DNA from: JAJDAH01 sp964487605
GTDB taxonomy: Bacteria > Myxococcota_A > Polyangia > Polyangiales > Polyangiaceae
Direction: 5' to 3'
Assembly: GCA_964487605.1 (NCBI GenBank)
Contig: CAZARU010000008.1
Coordinates: 45,051-109,050 of the forward strand
Length of the DNA: 64,000 nucleotides
Every line of letters begins with the position of its first letter. Position 1 is the first letter of the stretch. The notes under the pieces were generated by a model. That model was given only the letters and a program-made list of their open reading frames with translations. It did no database searches and was not told where the DNA came from. Below are positions 59,232 through 64,000 of this stretch, piece after piece. The position numbers were made by a program, and so were the translations under genes.

Positions 59232-60538
59232 GGGCCGCGTGATGGTAGCCCGAAGACGGGATCAGCGGTGGGCGCCGGCGGCGCGGGCGTTCGGCGCGGC
59301 GGGACCGAGCCGACGCGCGGCGCCGCGCGGGGCGCGCGCCTCTCGCCGGGAACGGCGGAGGGCGGCACCGGCGCCGACGAAGGCGGCGGCGTGACGTCGA
59401 CCACGACCTGTGGACTCGAGCCGCGGGGCGCGGGGGACACGCGCTGCGGCACCGACGCCGGCGCGCGATCAGCCGTGGCCGCCACGTCCTCCGTCGCTGA
59501 CCTGCCGGTGTCGGCCGGCGCCCGCAGCCAGAGGACGGCCGCGCCGGCGACCACCAGGGCCAGCACCACGGTGAGCGCGAACGGGACGCCGCGCCCGCGC
59601 GACGGCCGTTCGCTCTCGACCGCGGCGAGCGTCGCAGCATCGGCCCGGATGCTGATCGTCTCGACGTCGCGCCCGGGCCGGGGCGCAGCCGGCACGACAC
59701 CGTCCACCGCCGCCGCGAACGCGGACGCGAACTCGGTGGCGGACTGAAACCGTCGGTCCACGTCGCGCTGGAACGCGCGGATGAAGAACTCGTCGAAGGC
59801 CGGACCCAGTTCTGGCGCAGAGTCGCTCGCGCGGGGGATCGGGTCGCTGCAGATCTTCGCCACCGTGTCCGTGAGGCTGTCGCCGGCGAAGATCCTGCGT
59901 CCAGTCACCATCTCGAAGGCGACCGCCCCGACGGACCAGAGATCCGAACGGTGATCGACGCTTCGAGCACGGGCCTGCTCCGGGCTCATGTAGGGCGGCG
60001 AGCCGACCATCGTTCCGACGCTCGTGGTCGCGCCTCCCTCGCGCGACGACTGTTGCTTCGCGATGCCGAAGTCCAGAATCTTCACGATCTCCCGCTTTCC
60101 GGCGCGGGCCATGAACAGGTTGCTGGGCTTGACGTCGCGATGAACGACGCCCGCCTCGTGCGCGATCTCGAGCCCATCGCAGATCTGCTGCACGACTTCT
60201 GCCGCGCGCCGCGGCGACAGCGGTCCCGTGCGGCCCAGTACGTCCGAAAGGTCCTCACCGTGCAGCAGCTCCATGGCCAGGTAGGGCGAACCCCCATCGA
60301 TGCCGAAGTCGTGAACGCGAACGACGTGCTCGCTGACGAGCTTCGCCGCAGCCCGTGCCTCCTGATGAAACCGCGCCTCGATCGCCGCGTCGGCCCCCTC
60401 GATGGAAACGAACTTGATCGCCACGTCGACGTCCAGCGCCTCGTGCCGCGCGACCCAGACGGCGCCCATCCCCCCCTCCGCGAGCGGCCGGACCAGGCGG
60501 TAGCGCCCGCCCACGGTATCGCCGGCCTGCCGGACCAT
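59228..60538 (-). CDS. Membrane-anchored Ser/Thr protein kinase
   Basis: 436 residues. Complete catalytic set: LAEGGMGAVWVA near 19-30, VAIK with Lys 42, HRDVKPSN at 133-140, DFGIAK at 156-161 and the GSPPYMSPEQ activation segment. One transmembrane segment at about 318-340 (GVPFALTVVLALVVAGAAV) is followed by an external Pro/Ala/Ser-rich tail of about 95 residues without a globular sensor. It is translationally coupled to the PEGA/TPR-like gene. The neighbouring convergent FHA-AAA+ regulator is a plausible downstream target. Confidence 0.95.
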   Translation of the reverse strand: MVRQAGDTVGGRYRLVRPLAEGGMGAVWVARHEALDVDVAIKFVSIEGADAAIEARFHQEARAAAKLVSEHVVRVHDFGIDGGSPYLAMELLHGEDLSDVLGRTGPLSPRRAAEVVQQICDGLEIAHEAGVVHRDVKPSNLFMARAGKREIVKILDFGIAKQQSSREGGATTSVGTMVGSPPYMSPEQARARSVDHRSDLWSVGAVAFEMVTGRRIFAGDSLTDTVAKICSDPIPRASDSAPELGPAFDEFFIRAFQRDVDRRFQSATEFASAFAAAVDGVVPAAPRPGRDVETISIRADAATLAAVESERPSRGRGVPFALTVVLALVVAGAAVLWLRAPADTGRSATEDVAATADRAPASVPQRVSPAPRGSSPQVVVDVTPPPSSAPVPPSAVPGERRAPRAAPRVGSVPPRRTPAPPAPTADPVFGLPSRGP

Positions 60539-60769
60539 GCGCGAACCCTGCCTTCCTTCCGCCGGTCACGCAATGGCACGCAATCGCGAGGGCGCGGGTG
60601 CGGCGGGTTCGCCGGCGCACCTGTACGCAAGGCTCACGGCTACTGGCTCCCGGCGCGTCGGGACGCGCGCAGCGCTCAGCGAAGGACTCGCAGGCAGGGG
60701 CCCGAGCGCCAGCACCCGGCGCGCGGACGCACGAGGCCACCCGCCGCCGTCTGGTACGCTCTCGGCGCC

Positions 60770-61444
60770 ATGTGGCGGAAGTGGTCCCTGGCGCCGGCGG
60801 TGTTCACCGTGACGGTGGCGAGCGCGCTCGGCGCGTGCGGCGGCGAGTCCTCGGACGACTCCGCCCCCACGTGCTCGGGCAACTTCAGCGCGTGCGGCGG
60901 CGACGTCGTCGGGACGTGGGAGCTGAGCGAGATCTGCTTCACGGGCGATGTGGACGCGGCCTTCGGCGGCTTCGACGAGCCCGAGTGCGCGGGAGCGATG
61001 ACGGGCGTGCGATTCACGCCGTCGGCGACGTACGAGTTTCGCGCGGACGGGACGTACGAAGTCGTCGGGACCGCGAGGTTCACTTTCGGAATGACCGTCA
61101 CGGCAGCCTGCGGTCGCGCGCTGGCGGGCGATCCCTCGTTCACGTTCACGCCGTCACGATGTCGCTCCCTCGAAGAGTCCGTGAACGACACCGCCGCCGA
61201 GCCCGACTCGTCGCTCGAGTCGGCGCAGTGCGCACTGAGCGGCACGGCGTGCGTGTGCAGCGTGACGGGGCGGCCGATGGACCTGAGCGATGCCGGCACG
61301 TACGAGACGCAGGGGACTCGGCTCCTCGCGGGCGGCGAGCTGAACGACTACTGCGTGGACGGGGACGAGCTGACCGTCGGGCAGGAGGACATCGACGGGA
61401 CCGGGCTGCTGAGTGCCGTGATGCGAATGAAGCGCGGGAGCTAG
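60770..61444 (+). CDS. Cys-containing lipoprotein of unknown function
   Basis: 224 residues from the ATG at 60770. A lipoprotein signal ends at ASALGAC (Cys about 23). The mature part resembles a lipocalin-type fold: CGGDVVGTWELSEICFTGD near 40, ATYEFRADGTYEVVGTARF near 85 and GTYETQGTRLLAGGELNDYC near 180, with several cysteines (CACGRALA, CSVTGRPMD). The opening GTWELS followed by a TYEF strand is the common pattern of bacterial lipocalin-like proteins. It is divergent from the kinase at 60538 across a 231-bp region without a gene. Confidence 0.75.
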   Translation: MWRKWSLAPAVFTVTVASALGACGGESSDDSAPTCSGNFSACGGDVVGTWELSEICFTGDVDAAFGGFDEPECAGAMTGVRFTPSATYEFRADGTYEVVGTARFTFGMTVTAACGRALAGDPSFTFTPSRCRSLEESVNDTAAEPDSSLESAQCALSGTACVCSVTGRPMDLSDAGTYETQGTRLLAGGELNDYCVDGDELTVGQEDIDGTGLLSAVMRMKRGS

Positions 61445-61451
61445 CGGGCCT

Positions 61452-62603
61452 TCACGCGCTCGCCGCGACCTGCACGGCAGCACGCGCCAGCTGCCGGAAC
61501 TTCCCGCGCAGGTCGCCGTCGTGCGGGCCGGCCGCCGCGGCGGTGGCGATGACGCGCGCGGCGCGGGGCGCGCCGTGCTCGACGAAGAACTCGACGAGAT
61601 CGCAGACGACGGACGCCGTGTGAACCGGAAACGCCGGCCGGCCCAGGGAGGTGACGATCCGCTCGACCGCCTCGAGGCTCGGGCCGCACTGCCGAAGCGT
61701 CGCGCGCTCGCGCTCGAGCACCGCGTAGGTCGCCAGGCGCTCCGCTATCCACTCGGCGGTGTGGGAGGGCTCCGACGACATGGCGGCATCGTACGCCAGC
61801 GGCAAGTCGTCCAGATCGCCGTCGTCCCGCTCCGCCACCACGAAGAGCGCACGGCCGTCGTGAACCTGCAGCGGCACGAGCCCCGCGCGGCGGCAGAGCG
61901 CCGCGAGCGTGACCGGGCTGAACGAGAAGAGGTGCACGTTCTGGAAGAAGTTGCCCTCGAGCGATCCATAGGGCTGGTACACGTTGGGCACCTCGATCAC
62001 CAGCTTGCCTCGCGGTGCCAGGAGGTTGCGCAGACGCACGAGCTGCACGAGCGGCCGGTGAAAGTGCTCGAGCACGTGGAAGAGCTGGATCTGATCGAAG
62101 CGCTCGTCGGTCGCGTACTCCTCGAGCGTCCCGTTGAAGCACTCCACGCCGGCGGCGCTGGCTTCCGCCGCCTCTGCCGGCCCGGGCTCCACACCGAACA
62201 CGTCCACACCGAGGCGCTCCTTCATGAGCGCGAGCGTGCGCCCATGACGACATCCCACCTCGAGCACGCGCGCTCGGGGACCGGGATTTCCCAGCGCCAT
62301 GGCGTTGCTCGCCTGCGATGCGTGCCACGACTCGAGCGCAGCCGCGTACTCGGGCTCGCCCTCACCCGCGGAGCCACCGCCCGCCGTCGGATAGCGAACC
62401 GCTCCGTAGTGCTCGCGGTACGAGCCGCGATAGTAGTCCATCATCGCGTCGTGGCTCGGCCGCGGTGACACGAAGACCAGCCCGCACACCCCGCAGGCGA
62501 CGTTGCACACGCTCATGCCGAACCGCCCCGCGCGACCCACGACGATGCCCCCGCGCGCGCCGCAGAGCTCGCAGGCGGGCGTCTCGGTGTCTTCGGGGAC
62601 CAT
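61452..62603 (-). CDS. SAM-dependent methyltransferase with N-terminal zinc-binding motif
   Basis: 383 residues from the ATG at 62603. The N-terminus has a zinc ribbon-like cluster (CELCGARGG at 11-19, CGVCGLVFV at 37-45) as in the C-methyltransferase family. Motif I is VLEVGCRHGR at about 113-122, LFHVLEHFHRPL near 175 and KLVIEVPNVYQP near 200 complete the SAM-methyltransferase core. A C-terminal helical extension of about 110 residues follows. It is typical of methyltransferases acting on sugars or polyketide-like intermediates, but no partner pathway is nearby. Confidence 0.85.
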   Translation of the reverse strand: MVPEDTETPACELCGARGGIVVGRAGRFGMSVCNVACGVCGLVFVSPRPSHDAMMDYYRGSYREHYGAVRYPTAGGGSAGEGEPEYAAALESWHASQASNAMALGNPGPRARVLEVGCRHGRTLALMKERLGVDVFGVEPGPAEAAEASAAGVECFNGTLEEYATDERFDQIQLFHVLEHFHRPLVQLVRLRNLLAPRGKLVIEVPNVYQPYGSLEGNFFQNVHLFSFSPVTLAALCRRAGLVPLQVHDGRALFVVAERDDGDLDDLPLAYDAAMSSEPSHTAEWIAERLATYAVLERERATLRQCGPSLEAVERIVTSLGRPAFPVHTASVVCDLVEFFVEHGAPRAARVIATAAAAGPHDGDLRGKFRQLARAAVQVAASA

Positions 62604-62774
62604 CGGCGAGCGAAGGGCTGCAAGAGCCGCGCCCCACGGCATTCCGCGCGCCACGCGGGGCGAGCGGCAGCCGCGCGTCCAGCCCTTGGCGGTCGTGCGG
62701 CAAGGACGTGTCAGAGCGTTGACGCACCTGTGCGACCACGCCACGCATCCCGTTCGTTCGTGTACGATCGCCGC

Positions 62775-63806
62775 ATGCCCTCCGCGTTTCCCCGAGGCTC
62801 CGCGCTGCGAACCTCCGCGTGCACGGCTCGGTCGCTAGCGCTCGCCCTGGTGTGGTCACCGCTCGTCGGGTGCGGCTCGAGCGACGACGGTGGGAAGGAC
62901 GGCAGCGGTGACACGGGCGGCGACGCGGGCTCGAGCACCGAACCACGCGCGAGCCCGGGCTGTGGAGCGGGAGTGACGCCCGCCGCACGCGACGAGAAGC
63001 GACGGCTGATCCATGGCGGCGTGGAGCGCTCGTACGATCTCCACGTGCCTGCGGCGTACGACGCCGCCGTGCCGGGCCCGCTCTTGCTGAATTTTCACGG
63101 GTTCACTCCCATCGTTGGACCCCAGGCCTCCGGCGCGCAGGCGAGCCTGTCGAGCATGATCGCGAAGTCCGACTCGAGCGGCTTCGTGGCCGTGCACCCC
63201 CAAGGGCTGCTGGAGCCCAACGGAACCACCGCCTCGTGGAACGCCGGGACCTGCTGTGCGACGGACACGACGCGGGACGACGTCGGCTACGTGCGGGCCA
63301 TCCTCGACGAGGTGACAGCTGCGCTCTGCATCGACGAGCGGCGCGTGTACGTCACGGGCCTGTCCAATGGCGGCATGATGTCGCACCATCTGGGTTGCAG
63401 GCTCGCAGATCGCATCGCGGCCATCGCCCCGGTCGCCGGGCTCGACGCCACCGTTCCCTGCGAGCCCGGCCGCCCCGTCGGCGTCGTCGCTTTCCACGGC
63501 ACCACGGACGAGCTCGTCCCGTACGCGAACGGCGTCGCGGCGGTGGACGAGTGGGTGAAGCGAAACGGGTGCGTGGGCGAAGCGGTGGAGACGTACTCGA
63601 AAGGCGACAGCCGCTGCGTCACCCACGAGCAGTGCGCCGGGGGCGTCGAGGTCGAGCTCTGTACCGTCGAGGACGGCGGGCACACCTGGCCCGACGGTGC
63701 CGATTTTCCCGCGGTTCCGGGCATTCCCGACCTGGGCAAGACGACGCGCGACCTGTCGGCGAACGACGAGATGTGGTCGTTCTTCGATCGCCACCGGCTT
63801 CCGTGA
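62775..63806 (+). CDS. Secreted alpha/beta-hydrolase esterase (PHB-depolymerase/feruloyl-esterase type) lipoprotein
   Basis: 343 residues from the ATG at 62775. A lipoprotein signal ends at PLVGC (Cys about 33) and a Gly/Asp linker follows. The catalytic triad of the family is in order: YVTGLSNGGMMSHHL (Ser in GLSNGG), FHGTTDELVPY (Asp) and DGGHTWPD (His). WNAGTCC near 155 and several further cysteines suggest disulphides outside the cell. It probably hydrolyses polyester or phenolic esters in the environment. It is a single gene divergent from the methyltransferase. Confidence 0.85.
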   Translation: MPSAFPRGSALRTSACTARSLALALVWSPLVGCGSSDDGGKDGSGDTGGDAGSSTEPRASPGCGAGVTPAARDEKRRLIHGGVERSYDLHVPAAYDAAVPGPLLLNFHGFTPIVGPQASGAQASLSSMIAKSDSSGFVAVHPQGLLEPNGTTASWNAGTCCATDTTRDDVGYVRAILDEVTAALCIDERRVYVTGLSNGGMMSHHLGCRLADRIAAIAPVAGLDATVPCEPGRPVGVVAFHGTTDELVPYANGVAAVDEWVKRNGCVGEAVETYSKGDSRCVTHEQCAGGVEVELCTVEDGGHTWPDGADFPAVPGIPDLGKTTRDLSANDEMWSFFDRHRLP

Positions 63807-63828
63807 CCCGGGCGGTGCCCAGGTACGG

Positions 63829-64000
63829 CTAGCGCGCGCGGAGCCGGCCGGTCCGGCGACGACGTACTACCGCCAGCGCGAGGCCAGCAGCGAGCCATCC
63901 CGGCAAGCTGGTCGCTCCGCCTGGCACGCGACACCCGCATGCGGAATCGGACGCCGGCGTCACCCCGCCGCGCGAGCCGGCGCTCGCAGCCGAGCCGCCG
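63829..64000 (-). CDS. C-terminal end of a MYXO-CTERM-type surface protein (5' part outside window)
   Basis: A minus-strand frame enters from the right edge and stops at 63829-63831. Its 56 visible residues are a Gly/Ser/Ala linker, ACGCRVPGG, a hydrophobic segment (WLAAGLALAVV) and an Arg-rich end (RRRRTGRLRAR). Cys-Gly-Cys followed by a transmembrane segment and an Arg cluster is the MYXO-CTERM sorting signal, the same plan as the DUF2330 protein at 30.3 kb. The rest of the protein cannot be seen. Confidence 0.7.
   Translation of the reverse strand, partial: GGSAASAGSRGGVTPASDSACGCRVPGGATSLPGWLAAGLALAVVRRRRTGRLRAR

Noticed and set aside
1..64000. tRNA, rRNA, riboswitch, transposase or prophage features
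   Set aside because: I saw no cloverleaf-like tRNA segment, no rRNA core sequence and no transposase or integrase reading frame, although a covariance-model scan was not possible here.

Overview
The window is about 64 kb of very GC-rich DNA packed with roughly 54 protein-coding genes on both strands. It has no visible rRNA, tRNA, CRISPR array, insertion sequence or prophage. The gene content points to a large-genome member of the phylum Myxococcota (Polyangia-like). Three eukaryotic-type Ser/Thr kinases and one pseudokinase are present, each apparently membrane-tethered. There are two sigma-54-type AAA+ regulators (one with a GAF domain, one with FHA), about fifteen lipoproteins with Gly/Ala/Ser-rich linkers after the lipid cysteine, Cys-rich repeat proteins, an IgGFc-binding-type protein, and two C-terminal Cys-Gly-Cys + hydrophobic + Arg-rich tails of the MYXO-CTERM kind. 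The exact taxon cannot be given from this window alone.

Layout. 1-4.1 kb: an exported TldD/TldE-like pair (minus) and a Cys-rich lipoprotein. 4.1-4.9 kb: a decayed stretch with remnants of an AbiEii-type nucleotidyltransferase and its partner. 4.9-8.5 kb: a vWA-like lipoprotein, a cytochrome P450 and a DUF3089 lipase-like lipoprotein. 8.6-11.6 kb: a TetR regulator overlapping a PEP-synthase/rifampin-phosphotransferase-like enzyme. 11.7-17.6 kb: a signalling cluster of a GAF-AAA+ regulator with a degenerate GAFTGA loop, a Ser/Thr kinase fused to membrane segments and an ExbD/TolR-like domain, a small ExbB/TolQ-like membrane protein, and a convergent outer-membrane-type protein. 17.8-20.8 kb: a divergent class V aminotransferase and MmgE/PrpD pair. 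20.9-26.8 kb: surface lipoproteins, including a metallopeptidase, a CxxCH-bearing propeller-like protein and an IgGFc-binding-like protein. 26.8-32.4 kb: a minus-strand run of DUF2330 surface protein, PanE-like reductase, PGM1-type ATP-grasp peptide ligase and aquaporin.

32.5-34.2 kb: a deacylase and methyltransferase pair. 34.2-36.4 kb: a pseudokinase operon with two tiny partners, a membrane protein and a double CX3C protein. 36.4-38.0 kb: an alpha/beta hydrolase and a lipoprotein. 38.0-44.5 kb: a four-gene kinase operon (kinase, PEGA/TPR-like membrane protein, 11-repeat Cys-rich surface protein, DUF4126-like membrane protein). 44.7-49.0 kb: CPA1 antiporter, MFS transporter, and a thiolase-like/DUF35 pair. 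49.0-54.5 kb: GNAT acetyltransferase, FAD oxidase, EEP nuclease-like protein and small envelope proteins. 54.5-60.5 kb: XRE regulator, zinc-finger protein, lipoprotein divergent from an FHA-AAA+ regulator, and a second kinase plus PEGA/TPR-like pair. 60.7-64 kb: a lipoprotein, a SAM methyltransferase, a secreted esterase, and the truncated tail of a MYXO-CTERM protein.

Common threads. Many adjacent genes share ATGA, GTGA or TTGA start/stop overlaps, so translational coupling is the rule here. Several modules pair a cytoplasmic kinase or AAA+ regulator with membrane or surface proteins of unknown function. The strongest candidates for an undescribed system are the kinase-ExbD fusion with its ExbB-like neighbour (about 11.7-16.3 kb), the pseudokinase operon (34.2-36.4 kb) and the kinase/Cys-repeat operon (38.0-44.5 kb).
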